A stretch of DNA of 64,000 bases from QYQD01 sp040754095 (GCA_040754095.1 JBFMFO010000002.1:120381-184380), one strand, 5' to 3'. Numbered from the stretch's first letter, positions 1 through 9,611 are shown. Notes: a model not told the origin generated them from the letters alone. Program-made: numbers and translations.

Positions 1-36
1 AATAGCCATAGATCTGTGGGAAAGGAATAAAGAAAA

Positions 37-1500
37 ATGTTACACGAAATAAAGGAAGCTTATACCTTTGACGACCTGTTGCTGGTACCCCAGAATTCAT
101 CAGTTTTACCCAAGGATGTGGATACGGCCACCCGGCTGACACGCAACATCAAGCTCAGTATCCCCCTGATCAGCGCCGCCATGGATACTGTAACCGAGGC
201 CCATACGGCCATCAGCATGGCCCGGGAAGGCGGGTTGGGAATCATACACAAGAACATGCCTGTTGAAAGCCAGGTGCTGGAGGTGGAAAAGGTCAAAAAG
301 TCTGAAAGTGGCATGATTGTTGATCCGGTGACCGTCAGTCCAGGACAGAAGATATACGAGGTATTGAACATCATGCAGCAATACCGCATCTCAGGCGTGC
401 CGGTGGTCGAAGGGAAAAAGCTGGTCGGCATCGTCACTAACCGAGACCTTCGTTTTGAGACCAATCTGGATCAGGAAGTGAAAAAAGTAATGACCAAGGA
501 GGATCTGGTAACCGCTCCGGTAGGAATAAGTCTGGAACAATCAAAGGTTCTTCTGCATAAGAAGCGGATTGAAAAACTATTAGTGGTTGATGATGAAGGA
601 AATCTGAAGGGTTTGATCACCATAAAAGATATTGAAAAAATAATAAAATATCCCATGGCCTGCAAGGATAGCCTGGGTCGGCTCAGAGTAGGCGCGGCCG
701 TGGGCGTGGGTCCGGGACGGATTGAACACGCAAATGCCTTGGTGGAGGCCGGGGTTGACGTTATAGTTATTGATTCTGCCCATGGAGACTCAGAAAACGT
801 CGTTAAAGCGATAAAAGATATCAGAGGGCATTTCCCGGGGCTGGAACTTGTCGCCGGTAATGTAGCCACGGCGGAAGGCGCTGAACGATTAATTAAGGCC
901 GGGGCAACCGGCGTAAAGGTGGGAGTTGGCCCCGGCTCCATCTGTACGACACGCATCGTCGCCGGCATCGGAATACCACAAATGACGGCTATACACAACT
1001 GTGCGCTGGTATGCAATAAGTATGAAATACCGGTCATTGCGGACGGCGGCATCAAGTTTTCCGGGGATGTAACCAAGGCCATAGGCGCAGGGGCCCATTC
1101 TGTGATGATAGGAAGCCTTTTTGCCGGCACGGAAGAAAGTCCGGGTGAGACCGTGCTCTATCAGGGACGGACCTACAAGGTCTATCGGGGCATGGGATCG
1201 TTAGAGGCCATGAAAAAAGGAAGTAAGGATCGCTACTTCCAGGAAAATATCGAACAGTTGTCCAAGCTTGTGCCGGAGGGCATTGAAGGCCGGGTTCCCT
1301 ACCGCGGTCCCCTGGCGGCCACGGTATATCAATTGATAGGCGGCCTGAGGGCGGGCATGGGTTATGTAGGCTGTAAAACCATAGAGGAACTCCGCCATAA
1401 AGCGACTTTCGTCAGGATTACCCCGGCCGGCCTGAGAGAAAGCCATGTCCACGACGTCATCATAACCAAAGAGGCCCCGAACTATAGGGTGGAGCAATAA
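37..1500 (+). CDS. guaB: IMP dehydrogenase
   Basis: Cytosolic enzyme that oxidises IMP to XMP with NAD+, the committed step of GMP synthesis. The 487-residue length is normal. The (beta/alpha)8 barrel is interrupted by a CBS pair at about residues 95-205. The active-site loop GVGPGSICTTR carries the catalytic Cys303, and the flap follows the GSLFAGTEESPGE segment. AGGAATAA lies just before the ATG and supports this start. guaA follows about 200 bp downstream on the same strand, so the two genes of the IMP-to-GMP branch are adjacent. A repeat-filled spacer separates them and could mean a separate promoter for guaA. Identification is secure. Confidence 0.97.
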   Translation: MLHEIKEAYTFDDLLLVPQNSSVLPKDVDTATRLTRNIKLSIPLISAAMDTVTEAHTAISMAREGGLGIIHKNMPVESQVLEVEKVKKSESGMIVDPVTVSPGQKIYEVLNIMQQYRISGVPVVEGKKLVGIVTNRDLRFETNLDQEVKKVMTKEDLVTAPVGISLEQSKVLLHKKRIEKLLVVDDEGNLKGLITIKDIEKIIKYPMACKDSLGRLRVGAAVGVGPGRIEHANALVEAGVDVIVIDSAHGDSENVVKAIKDIRGHFPGLELVAGNVATAEGAERLIKAGATGVKVGVGPGSICTTRIVAGIGIPQMTAIHNCALVCNKYEIPVIADGGIKFSGDVTKAIGAGAHSVMIGSLFAGTEESPGETVLYQGRTYKVYRGMGSLEAMKKGSKDRYFQENIEQLSKLVPEGIEGRVPYRGPLAATVYQLIGGLRAGMGYVGCKTIEELRHKATFVRITPAGLRESHVHDVIITKEAPNYRVEQ

Positions 1501-1506
1501 AAATGC

Positions 1507-1589
1507 GTAACCGTTCACCGTTGTTAGTTCACTGTTCACCGAAAAAAGATATTCAGGTTTTTACGGACAACGATTAATTGATAACGGCA
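1507..1589. repeat. ACCGTT/AACGG heptad palindrome, degenerate copy
   Basis: The guaB-guaA spacer carries CCGTTCACCGTTG-type units, then a short spacer, then units ending AACG. It matches the better-preserved copies near 28.9 kb and 34.04 kb. The left arm is 7-bp periodic and the right arm is its approximate inverse. No gene is visible in the spacer. Confidence 0.6.
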
Positions 1590-1695
1590 AATGGATAGTT
1601 CCGGGTGCGACCAGAAGTCTCAGCAAGTCTCCAGGGGTCGGACGGGGACGGATGCTGTTCTACAAGGAGAAATCAAAAGTAAGGTCTATGCGATC

Positions 1696-3258
1696 ATGAA
1701 AGATAATATTCATGCCGAAAAAATACTGATTCTGGATTTTGGTTCGCAATATACCCAGCTTATTGCCAGGCGCATCCGCGAAAACAAGGTTTATTGCGAG
1801 ATTCACCCCTTTAACCTGTCGTTAGCCGCGATCCGCGCCTTCCAGCCGAAGGGTATTATACTCTCCGGAGGGCCGTCCTCGGTCTATGACAAGGGCGCCC
1901 CCATAAGCACACCGGAAATCTATAATCTTGGCGTACCGGTACTGGGCATCTGTTATGGTATGCAGCTTATGGCCCATCAATCAGGCGGAAAGGTGGCGCA
2001 TGCCATAAAGCGGGAATACGGTCATGCCGATCTCTTAATCGACGATGCCAGAGACCTGTTTTACGGCCTGGAATCGGGCCCGGAGAAGACCTGCCGGGTG
2101 TGGATGAGCCATGGGGACAAGGTTAACCGCCTCCCGGCCGGATTCGCGCCTGTCGCCCACACTACGCACTCCCCTATTGCCGCCCTGCGGCACAGGGAAA
2201 AGCCTCTATTCGGGGTGCAATTCCATCCCGAGGTAGTGCACACCTCCATCGGAAACCATATCCTGAAAAACTTCATAATCCGCATCTGTAAGATCAAACC
2301 GCGCTGGACCATGAAGTCCTTTATTGAGACCACAGTGGAGGCCATTAGAGAAAAGGTCGGCCCGGATCGGGCTATTTGCGGCCTCAGCGGCGGCGTGGAC
2401 TCTTCAGTAGTAGCCGTGCTCATGCATAAGGCCATCGGCCCGCAGCTTACCTGTATCTTTGTAAATAATGGGATGCTCCGGAAGGGCGAGCCGGAAAGCG
2501 TCCGCAATCTCTTTACGCGGCACTATAAGATCAAACTCGCCGATATTGACGCCTCAGGGTATTTCCTTAAACAACTCAAAGGGGTCGTTGATCCTGAGGT
2601 CAAGAGGCATATCATAGGTCACGGCTTCATACATATCTTCGAGAAGGAGGCCCGGCGCATAGGCAAAGTCAAGTACCTGGCCCAGGGCACACTGTACCCG
2701 GATGTTATTGAAAGCGTTTCCTTTAAAGGCCCTTCCGCCGTAATCAAGACCCATCATAATGTGGGCGGCCTGCCGGAAATCATGAAACTTGAACTCATTG
2801 AACCCCTCCGGGAACTATTCAAGGATGAAGTGCGCAAGGTCGGCCTGGAGCTGGGCATGCCAAAGGATATCGTCTATCGGCAGCCGTTTCCCGGACCGGG
2901 GCTGGCCATCCGTATCCTTGGTGAGGTAACCGCAGAAAGGCTGGCTATCCTGCGGGAGGCAGATGCCATCGTCCTCGGAGAGATGAAAAAGGCCGGTTTG
3001 TACCGAAAGGTATGGCAGTCCTTTGCTGTCCTCTTACCTATCAAGACGGTGGGAGTTATGGGCGACCAGAGGACGTATGAGCATGTCATAGCCCTCCGGG
3101 TGGTGGACAGCCTTGATGCCATGACTGCCGATTGGAGCCGGATACCCTACGACCTCCTCGGCGCTATATCCAATCGCATCATTAATGAGGTAACGGGTAT
3201 AAACCGCGTAGTTTACGACATCTCTTCCAAGCCGCCCAGCACTATAGAATGGGAATAG
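1696..3258 (+). CDS. guaA: GMP synthase (glutamine-hydrolysing)
   Basis: Converts XMP to GMP using ATP and glutamine. The N-terminal class I amidotransferase domain (about 1-200) has the Cys86 nucleophile in GICYGMQ and His177/Glu179 in FHPEV. The ATP-pyrophosphatase domain follows with the P-loop SGGVDSS at 231-237. The dimerisation domain ends with the family-typical PPSTIEWE. The frame stays open 35 codons further upstream, but that part is repeat-derived sequence. The ATG at 1696 gives the usual 520 residues and starts right before the conserved ILDFGSQYTQLIARR. dnaE begins 20 bp after the stop, so co-transcription is likely. Confidence 0.97.
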   Translation: MKDNIHAEKILILDFGSQYTQLIARRIRENKVYCEIHPFNLSLAAIRAFQPKGIILSGGPSSVYDKGAPISTPEIYNLGVPVLGICYGMQLMAHQSGGKVAHAIKREYGHADLLIDDARDLFYGLESGPEKTCRVWMSHGDKVNRLPAGFAPVAHTTHSPIAALRHREKPLFGVQFHPEVVHTSIGNHILKNFIIRICKIKPRWTMKSFIETTVEAIREKVGPDRAICGLSGGVDSSVVAVLMHKAIGPQLTCIFVNNGMLRKGEPESVRNLFTRHYKIKLADIDASGYFLKQLKGVVDPEVKRHIIGHGFIHIFEKEARRIGKVKYLAQGTLYPDVIESVSFKGPSAVIKTHHNVGGLPEIMKLELIEPLRELFKDEVRKVGLELGMPKDIVYRQPFPGPGLAIRILGEVTAERLAILREADAIVLGEMKKAGLYRKVWQSFAVLLPIKTVGVMGDQRTYEHVIALRVVDSLDAMTADWSRIPYDLLGAISNRIINEVTGINRVVYDISSKPPSTIEWE

Positions 3259-3278
3259 GATAATAATATTAGTGTATC

Positions 3279-6200
3279 ATGGAACGTGCCAATTTTATCC
3301 ATCTGCATGTCCATACCGAATACAGCCTCCTGGACGGCGCCATCCGCCTGAAGGATCTGTTCCGCACGGCCAAGGAATATGGGATGCCGGCCATAGCCAT
3401 GACCGATCACGGCAACATGTTCGGCGCAGTTGAGTTCTATGAGACAGCCCGCAAAAACGATATAAAACCCATCATCGGCTGCGAGGTCTATGTAGCGCCC
3501 AGAAATCGTTCGGATAAAACCGCGCGGGGAAACGAAGAGACCGCCTTTCACCTGGTCCTCCTGGCCCAGAACCGGGAGGGATACAAAAACCTCTGCCGGC
3601 TGGTAACCGCCGCATACTTTGAGGGCTTTTACTACAAGCCGCGCATCGATAAAGAACTCCTGGAAAAATATAACGCCGGACTTATCGCCATGAGCTCCTG
3701 CCTGCATGGCGAGATACCTTTTGCCCTCCTTCACGAAGGCGAAAAGGCCGCCCTGGAAAAAACCGCTGCATACGCCCGCATCTTTCCGGATCGCTTTTAC
3801 TTAGAACTGCAGGAAAACGGCATAGCCGAACAGAAGACGGTTAACAGCGGCCTTAAGGTGATCGCCGATCGCCTCTCCCTCCCCCTGGTAGCTACCAATG
3901 ACTGCCACTATCTGCGCCGGGAAGACGCCCGCATCCATGACGTCCTCCTCTGTGTGCAGACCGGAAAGACCGTAGGGGATCAGAACCGGATGAGATTCTC
4001 TACCGACCAGCTTTACCTGCGCGCGCCGGCCGAGATGGAGTCGCTTTTTTCCGATACCCCGGAGGCCTTACAAAATACGGTAGAAATTGCCCGGCGTTGC
4101 AATCTGGAACTCGAACTGGGGGAATATCATTTTCCCGTCTATCCTGTGCCGGAGGGAGAAACGCTCGACAGCAAACTGACAGAGGAAGCCGAAAAGGGGC
4201 TTAAAGAACGGCTTGAGGCCATAACCCGGAAGGAAGGGCCGGATAAAAAAAGAGAGGCGGTTTACCGGGAGAGACTGGCCTACGAGCTGGACGTTATCCG
4301 GCAGATGGGTTTTCCCGGTTATTTTCTCATCGTATCCGATTTTATCAACTACGCCAAGAAGAAGGACGTCCCGGTCGGTCCGGGCCGCGGTTCGGCCGCC
4401 GGCAGCCTGGTGGCCTATGCCTTACGCATCACGGACATTGACCCCTTGCCCTATAACCTCCTCTTTGAACGCTTCCTGAACCTCGAAAGACGCAGCATGC
4501 CGGACATCGACGTCGATTTCTGCAAGGACAGAAGGGAAGAGGTCCTGGAATACATATCACAAAAATACGGAGGCAAGGACTACACGGCCCAGATCATAAC
4601 CTTTGGTAAGATGCAGGCCCGGGCCGTGATACGGGATGTGGGACGGGCCATGGACATGCCTTACGGCGAGGTGGACCGGATAGCCAAGCTGATCCCCAAT
4701 CAACTGAATATAAGACTGGAAGAGGCCCTGGAAAAAGAGGTGCGGCTCAGGGAATTGGCCGAACAGGACCCCAGGGTGAAAGACCTGATTACGGTCTCTA
4801 TAGCCCTGGAGGGACTGCCGCGGCACGCCTCTACCCACGCGGCGGGCGTGGTCATCTCGGATAGACCCATAGTGGAATATCTGCCGCTCTATCGGGGTCC
4901 CAAGGGTGAAGTCCTCACCCAATACCCCATGAAGGCCGTGGACAAGATCGGCCTGGTCAAATTTGATCTCCTGGGCTTGAAGAACCTGACTATCATCCGT
5001 CATGCCCAGGAATTGATTCAAAAAAAATATAATGAGGCCTTTGACCTCGGTCAGATACCCCTGGATGACAAAGAAACCTATGAGCTCCTTTCCCGCGGAG
5101 ACACAACCGGCGTCTTCCAGCTTGAAAGCGCAGGGATGAAAGAATTGCTTGTCAAGATGAAACCCCAGACCTTTACAGACCTCATCGCCTCCGTGGCCCT
5201 CTACCGTCCGGGACCGCTGGAAAGCGGCATGGTCGATGACTTCGTAAAGGGGAAACACGGCCAGATCGAGGTAAGTTATCCCGTACCCCGGTTGGAAGAG
5301 ATACTCAAAGAGACTTACGGGGTCATCGTTTATCAGGAACAGGTCATGCAGATCGCCGGAACCCTGGCCAGCTACTCCATGGGTGACGCCGATGTCCTGC
5401 GGGCGGCTATGGGAAAGAAGATACCGGAAATAATGGCCGCGCAGAGGGAAAAGTTCGTCACCGGCGCCGTAAAAAACAGCGTCCCCAGGAAAAAGGCGGA
5501 AAAACTCTTTGACCTCATGGAAAAATTCGGCGGTTACGGCTTCAATAAGTCCCATAGCACGGCCTATGCCCTTATCGCCTATCAGACCGCCTATCTCAAG
5601 GCCCATTATCCCCTGCCCTTTATGGCTGCCCTGCTTACCAGCGACATGGACTCCACGGATAACGTGGTTAAACATATAGCAGAGTGTCGTGAGCATGGGA
5701 TTGAAATCCTGCCGCCGGACATCAATGAAAGCGACAGCGACTTCAGCGTGGTTAAAGGCAAGATTCGTTTTGGTCTGGCCGCCGTAAAGAATGTGGGGAT
5801 GGGGGCCATTGAATCCATAATCGCCGCCCGGGCCCAGGAAGGCCCGTTCACCGCCCTGGAAAACTTTTGTCTCAGAGTTGACCTGCGGCGGGTCAACCGC
5901 CGGGTGACGGAAAGCCTGATAAAAGCCGGGGCCTTTGATTCTATGGGCGCCAAGCGCGCCCAGCTTTTTGCTATCCAGGATGACGCGATAGAACTGGCCC
6001 AAAGCAGGCAGCGTCAAAAGGAATCCGGCCAAATGTCTATATTCAGCGAAAAGACCCTTCCGGATACCGGTTCACTCATCACTCTGCCTATCATGGAAGA
6101 GTGGCCTCGAGACCAGTTACTAAATTTTGAGAAGGAGGCGCTGGGCCTCTACATAAGCGAGCACCCCCTTAACGGATACACCCGGGAAATGGAAAAGCTG

Positions 6201-6761
6201 GCCACGACCGATACTGTTCAGGTCGCTACCCTCCCGGAGGGTAAAGAAGTTACCCTGGCGGGCATGGTCAGGAACATAAAAGAGATAAGCACCAGAAAGG
6301 GTGAACGGATGGCATTCCTTTCTTTGGAAGACCTTCAGGGGGTGGTTGAAATAGTAGTTTTTGCGGATACTTACCGTGACTGCCAGGATCTACTTAAAAG
6401 CGATAAGCCCTTACTGGTAAAAGGTAAGATCGCCGGCGATGAAAGAGGGTCTAAGATAATAGCGTCTGAGGTTTTAGCTCTAAGCCAGGCACTGGAAAAA
6501 AGTGTCGCCGCATTGGATGTGCGGCTTTCCCTGGTGGGATTAACGCCGGAAAAGATTGCAGGGTTAAAGAATATAGTCGAGGGGCACAAGGGTCATTGCC
6601 CATTGTTTCTCCATTTTAATCTCCCCGGCAAGGGCGAAGTGATTATAAGTCTCCCATCCGCGCTTAAGGTCGCCCCTTCTGCCGGGTTTATAAAGGAGAT
6701 CGAGGCCTTTTTGGGCTATCCGGCCGTTCAAAACTCCCAGATTAACGGTGCATCCAGCTAG
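3279..6761 (+). CDS. dnaE: DNA polymerase III alpha subunit
   Basis: Replicative C-family polymerase, 1160 residues, the usual DnaE size. An N-terminal PHP domain begins at FIHLHVHTEYSLLDGA. The polymerase core has GPGRGSAAGSLVAYAL and the catalytic aspartates in PDIDVDF near residue 407. A helix-hairpin-helix region and an OB-fold (about 988-1060, VTLAGMVRNIKEI) follow. No separate 3'-5' exonuclease domain is seen, so proofreading would need DnaQ or the PHP domain. The gene lies 20 bp after guaA and 2 bp before scpB, an operon-like arrangement. A 491-codon antisense open frame inside it is a codon-bias shadow. Confidence 0.97.
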   Translation: MERANFIHLHVHTEYSLLDGAIRLKDLFRTAKEYGMPAIAMTDHGNMFGAVEFYETARKNDIKPIIGCEVYVAPRNRSDKTARGNEETAFHLVLLAQNREGYKNLCRLVTAAYFEGFYYKPRIDKELLEKYNAGLIAMSSCLHGEIPFALLHEGEKAALEKTAAYARIFPDRFYLELQENGIAEQKTVNSGLKVIADRLSLPLVATNDCHYLRREDARIHDVLLCVQTGKTVGDQNRMRFSTDQLYLRAPAEMESLFSDTPEALQNTVEIARRCNLELELGEYHFPVYPVPEGETLDSKLTEEAEKGLKERLEAITRKEGPDKKREAVYRERLAYELDVIRQMGFPGYFLIVSDFINYAKKKDVPVGPGRGSAAGSLVAYALRITDIDPLPYNLLFERFLNLERRSMPDIDVDFCKDRREEVLEYISQKYGGKDYTAQIITFGKMQARAVIRDVGRAMDMPYGEVDRIAKLIPNQLNIRLEEALEKEVRLRELAEQDPRVKDLITVSIALEGLPRHASTHAAGVVISDRPIVEYLPLYRGPKGEVLTQYPMKAVDKIGLVKFDLLGLKNLTIIRHAQELIQKKYNEAFDLGQIPLDDKETYELLSRGDTTGVFQLESAGMKELLVKMKPQTFTDLIASVALYRPGPLESGMVDDFVKGKHGQIEVSYPVPRLEEILKETYGVIVYQEQVMQIAGTLASYSMGDADVLRAAMGKKIPEIMAAQREKFVTGAVKNSVPRKKAEKLFDLMEKFGGYGFNKSHSTAYALIAYQTAYLKAHYPLPFMAALLTSDMDSTDNVVKHIAECREHGIEILPPDINESDSDFSVVKGKIRFGLAAVKNVGMGAIESIIAARAQEGPFTALENFCLRVDLRRVNRRVTESLIKAGAFDSMGAKRAQLFAIQDDAIELAQSRQRQKESGQMSIFSEKTLPDTGSLITLPIMEEWPRDQLLNFEKEALGLYISEHPLNGYTREMEKLATTDTVQVATLPEGKEVTLAGMVRNIKEISTRKGERMAFLSLEDLQGVVEIVVFADTYRDCQDLLKSDKPLLVKGKIAGDERGSKIIASEVLALSQALEKSVAALDVRLSLVGLTPEKIAGLKNIVEGHKGHCPLFLHFNLPGKGEVIISLPSALKVAPSAGFIKEIEAFLGYPAVQNSQINGASS

Positions 6762-6763
6762 TT

Positions 6764-7357
6764 ATGTCTGAATTAAAGAAAATCCTGGAGGCCTTGATAT
6801 TCGTCTCCGAAACACCGCTCCGCCGGGATAAGATTATCGATGCCCTCCCGGAATACAAAAAGGAGGAGATAGAGGCGACCCTGATTCAACTCAAGGACGA
6901 ATACGATGCCGAAGGCCGCAGCTTCGCCCTTTATGAGGTAGCCGAAGGCTTCCAGTTCAGGACAAGGCCTGAATACCGGGATTGGATCGCCCGCCTGAAA
7001 AAATCCGCTCCGGCGCGACTCAGCCGCGAGGCCATGGAAACGCTGGCCATTATCGCCTACAAGCAACCCATATTGCGGTCTGAAATAGAAAGGATCCGGG
7101 GGGTAGATGTGAGCGGCGTTCTGAAATCGCTTCTGGAGAAAAAACTTATTCGCATCGTGGGACGCAACAAGGAATTAGCCGGGAAACCCCTTATCTATGG
7201 GACCACCCAAAGATTTTTAGAGGTATTTGATCTAAGGGATCTGTCCTCCCTTCCCAGTCTTAAAGAAATCAAGGCCCTTACTCCTGATACTGTCGAGGGC
7301 AAAGAAAGGACTCCGGACCTCTTTGACCGGTCTGAGGGAACCGGAGTTGATAGCTGA
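6764..7357 (+). CDS. scpB: Segregation and condensation protein B
   Basis: ScpB is the winged-helix kleisin-associated subunit of the SMC-ScpA-ScpB condensin that organises and segregates chromosomes. The 197-residue length fits. Two winged-helix domains are visible, with the family signatures LSREAMETLAIIAYKQP and IERIRGVD in the second. It starts 2 bp after dnaE stops, so translation is probably coupled. scpA is not in the window. The C-terminal ~30 residues are poorly conserved in this family. The spacer to rluB holds a short run of 7-bp GCTGATA-like units. Confidence 0.93.
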   Translation: MSELKKILEALIFVSETPLRRDKIIDALPEYKKEEIEATLIQLKDEYDAEGRSFALYEVAEGFQFRTRPEYRDWIARLKKSAPARLSREAMETLAIIAYKQPILRSEIERIRGVDVSGVLKSLLEKKLIRIVGRNKELAGKPLIYGTTQRFLEVFDLRDLSSLPSLKEIKALTPDTVEGKERTPDLFDRSEGTGVDS

Positions 7358-7379
7358 CGGCTGAACGCTGATAGCTGGA
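7345..7379. repeat. GCTGATA heptad repeat
   Basis: Tandem, slightly degenerate 7-bp units (AGCTGAC, GGCTGAA, CGCTGAT, AGCTG) directly after scpB. Similar tracts recur near 25.4, 28.9, 34.1, 46.5, 48.1 and 62.3 kb. Confidence 0.65.
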
Positions 7380-7386
7380 ATGTTTT

Positions 7387-8142
7387 ATGGAAGAAAGGCT
7401 GCATAAGACATTGGCCCGGCTCGGGATCGCCTCGCGAAGACACGCCGAAGATCTTATTCGCCAGGGCAAAGTTACGCTAAATGGCCGCATAGTTACCGCC
7501 ATGGGTATAAAGGTGGATACCGAAAAGGATATGATCCTCATCGATGGCAGGCCGCTACCGCCCCCGGCGCCTCTTATCTATGTCCTGCTAAATAAGCCCA
7601 GGGGATATGTTACCACGCTGCGGGATCCCCAAAAAAGGCCGATAGTTACCGACCTCATGAAAGATATATCTGTCCGTGTCTGTCCGGTGGGAAGGCTGGA
7701 TTACGACACCGAGGGTCTTCTATTGCTTACCAATGACGGGGACTTGTCCTTTAAACTCCAGCACCCGCGTTTTAAGGCGTACAAGACCTACGAAGCAGAG
7801 GTAAAAGGGAGACCTGCGAAGCAGGCTATTGATCGCCTGAGAAACGGAGTTATTATAGAAGACCGCAAGACGCAGCCTGCCCTGCTTAAGTGCCTCCGGG
7901 AAGGAGAAGATTCATCTCTTCTGGAGATAACCATCCGGGAAGGCCGGAAAAGGCAGATAAAAAAGATGTGCGCAATCATAGGGCACCCCGTGCTCAACCT
8001 GCGCCGTACAGCTTTTGCCGATCTCAAATTGGGTCATCTGGCCCCTGGCCAGTACCGGCTTCTCCGCCCGGAAGAGGTCAGAAAACTCAAAAATTACGTA
8101 ACCATGCAGCCACAAAGTCGCCAAGACGCAAAGAATGGATAA
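7387..8142 (+). CDS. rluB: 23S rRNA pseudouridine synthase, RsuA/RluB family
   Basis: Isomerises a specific uridine in rRNA, most likely U2605 of 23S rRNA if a true RluB. An N-terminal S4 RNA-binding domain (about 2-60) precedes the pseudouridine synthase domain. That domain carries the signature GRLDYDTEGLLLLTNDGDL near residue 101, whose first Asp is catalytic. RluB, RluE, RluF and RsuA are hard to separate by eye. scpB-rluB neighbours are common in bacteria and favour RluB. The last ~15 residues are encoded by an intergenic CACAAAG-type repeat, so the tail is probably not part of the fold. Confidence 0.88.
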   Translation: MEERLHKTLARLGIASRRHAEDLIRQGKVTLNGRIVTAMGIKVDTEKDMILIDGRPLPPPAPLIYVLLNKPRGYVTTLRDPQKRPIVTDLMKDISVRVCPVGRLDYDTEGLLLLTNDGDLSFKLQHPRFKAYKTYEAEVKGRPAKQAIDRLRNGVIIEDRKTQPALLKCLREGEDSSLLEITIREGRKRQIKKMCAIIGHPVLNLRRTAFADLKLGHLAPGQYRLLRPEEVRKLKNYVTMQPQSRQDAKNG

Positions 8143-8203
8143 GAAGAAAAGAAATGTCACATATCTCTTAGTGCCTTAGTGTCTTTGTGGCGGTGGTTTT
8201 TCA
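8105..8203. repeat. CACAAAG 8-bp-periodic inverted repeat
   Basis: Left arm CCACAAAGTCGCCAAGACGC lies inside the rluB 3' end. The right arm (about 8172-8196) is its inverse, CCACAAAGACACTAAGGCAC read on the minus strand. The units are about 8 bp. The palindrome brackets the rluB stop and could fold in RNA. It overlaps coding sequence and so is not a simple terminator. Confidence 0.6.
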
Positions 8204-8290
8204 CGAAACCGCCAAATTATTCTTTACAAGCTTATACAAGCTTTGGTATATGTATTGACCTAAGCCAAGACAGGTAGTGAGGATAGTGCC

Positions 8291-8575
8291 ATGAACAAGT
8301 CAGATTTAGTAGCGGCCCTGAGCAAAGAGACCGCCTTGACCAAGCAGGTAGCCGAAGAAGTAATTGACACTGTCTTTGAGGCCATGAGTCAGGCGCTGGT
8401 GGCCGGCGAGGGTATTGAGATAAGGGGACTGGGTAGTTTTGTAGTAAAGGACTACAAACCCTACATAGGCCGCAACCCCAAAACAGGCCGGAATATCGAC
8501 GTATCTGCCAAAAAACTTCCATTCTTTAAGGCGGGTAAGGAATTAAAAGAACGGGTCAATTCCCAAAAGCCATAA
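8291..8575 (+). CDS. HU/IHF-family DNA-binding protein
   Basis: Small basic nucleoid protein of 94 residues that bends and compacts DNA as a dimer. It has the family arm-and-clamp motif GRNPKTGRNI near residues 60-70 and the N-terminal helices MNKSDLVAALS. The sequence looks IHF-like (GLGSFVVKDYKPYIGRNPKTG), but HU and IHF subunits cannot be reliably separated from sequence alone. It is preceded by a repeat-containing spacer and followed 4 bp later by the protease gene, so the two may be co-transcribed. Confidence 0.92.
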   Translation: MNKSDLVAALSKETALTKQVAEEVIDTVFEAMSQALVAGEGIEIRGLGSFVVKDYKPYIGRNPKTGRNIDVSAKKLPFFKAGKELKERVNSQKP

Positions 8576-8579
8576 ATCA

Positions 8580-9452
8580 TTGCATTGTTATCCTGGCGTG
8601 ACGCTAAAGCCTAAGGGTTCATCCATCACAGTCAACATATTTCTTTTTGTGCTGACGGTCATTTCAACCACGGCGGCCGGGGCCCTCCAGCAAGGAGTCT
8701 CCTTAGCTGACCTGCTTAAAGACTGGACCCTTTTAACCAAAGGAATCCCCTTTTCCTTTACCCTCCTGGCCATACTCATAACCCATGAGATGAGTCACTA
8801 TTTCGTCTCCCGATACCACGGTGTACACGTTACCCTGCCCTTTTTCATCCCTGCCCCATCGGTAATCGGCACCTTCGGGGCCTTTATCCGGATAAAATCA
8901 CCCATGGAAGACCGAAGGGCACTCCTGGATATCGGCCTCTCCGGACCACTGGGAGGAGCCGTCGTAGCCATCCCGGTGCTCTATATCGGGCTTAAGATGT
9001 CCACTATTCAGGTAATGCCTAAACCCATCGGCGTGGAACTCGGGTCTTCCATCCTCCTTGACCAGATGGTACGGCTCACGCTGGGCAAACTACCTGACTA
9101 TTATCAGGTCGTCCTCCACCCGGTAGCCTTTGCCGGCTGGATCGGGCTCCTGGTGACATCTCTTAACCTCATCCCCATCGGCCAACTGGACGGCGGACAT
9201 ATCGCCTACGCCATCCTGGGAGAGAAATCAAGGGGGCTCGCCATTGTCTGTTTTATCGCCCTTATAATCCTCGGGCTGACGGGCTGGTCCGGCTGGTTTA
9301 TATGGGCGGGGCTGCTCTACGTTATGGGCTGGCAGCATCCCCCGCCGCTTAATCCCGCCATTCCACTGGACACAAAACGAAAGTGGCTTGGGGTACTGGC
9401 CTTGATCCTTTTTGTGGTGACCTTTACTCCGACACCGTTCAGCGGGTTTTAG
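8580..9452 (+). CDS. Site-2 protease family (M50) membrane peptidase
   Basis: Polytopic intramembrane metalloprotease. The zinc motif HEMSH (HExxH) sits in a transmembrane helix around residue 65, and the third ligand motif NLIPIGQLDGGH is near residue 198. Conserved FIRIKSPMEDRRALLDIG and about six hydrophobic segments match short bacterial or plastid-EGY-like members. The extracytoplasmic substrate is unknown. The frame opens with TTG at 8580; an in-frame GTG at 8598 is an alternative, and neither has a clear Shine-Dalgarno. No PDZ domain is present, unlike RseP. Confidence 0.86.
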   Translation: MHCYPGVTLKPKGSSITVNIFLFVLTVISTTAAGALQQGVSLADLLKDWTLLTKGIPFSFTLLAILITHEMSHYFVSRYHGVHVTLPFFIPAPSVIGTFGAFIRIKSPMEDRRALLDIGLSGPLGGAVVAIPVLYIGLKMSTIQVMPKPIGVELGSSILLDQMVRLTLGKLPDYYQVVLHPVAFAGWIGLLVTSLNLIPIGQLDGGHIAYAILGEKSRGLAIVCFIALIILGLTGWSGWFIWAGLLYVMGWQHPPPLNPAIPLDTKRKWLGVLALILFVVTFTPTPFSGF

Positions 9453-9506
9453 GCAAATATAACGCATTGACCTGGGCCTGTCTTTCCTTTAGAATTTAAA
9501 GCCAGG

Positions 9507-9585
9507 GCGCAGATAGAAACATCTCAAATTTCAAATTTGAGATTTAAGATGTTTCCTTTGCGTCTCTGCGGTGAACTTTTTGATA
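9507..9585. repeat. Nested palindrome: AAATTT core inside CGCAGA/TCTGCG arms
   Basis: A 40-bp near-perfect palindrome at 9516-9555 (arms GAAACATCTCAAATTTCAAA, two mismatched pairs) is nested inside GCGCAGA and TCTCTGCGGTGAA arms. The outer arms match the CGCAGAG family seen near 36.0, 36.4 and 44.9 kb. It fills the spacer between the protease gene and the vWA gene. Confidence 0.65.
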
Positions 9586-9611
9586 ATACGAAATAATTCA
9601 TGGGGGACACG

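Noticed and set aside
1591..1695. Longer guaA start
   Set aside because: The extension is unlike any GuaA N-terminus and reads out of repeat-derived spacer.
4557..6032. 491-codon open frame antisense to dnaE
   Set aside because: It mirrors the codon bias of dnaE, has no ribosome site or family motif, and lies wholly inside a conserved gene.
8105..8203. Rho-independent terminator of rluB
   Set aside because: One arm lies inside the coding sequence, the arms mismatch, and no T-run follows.
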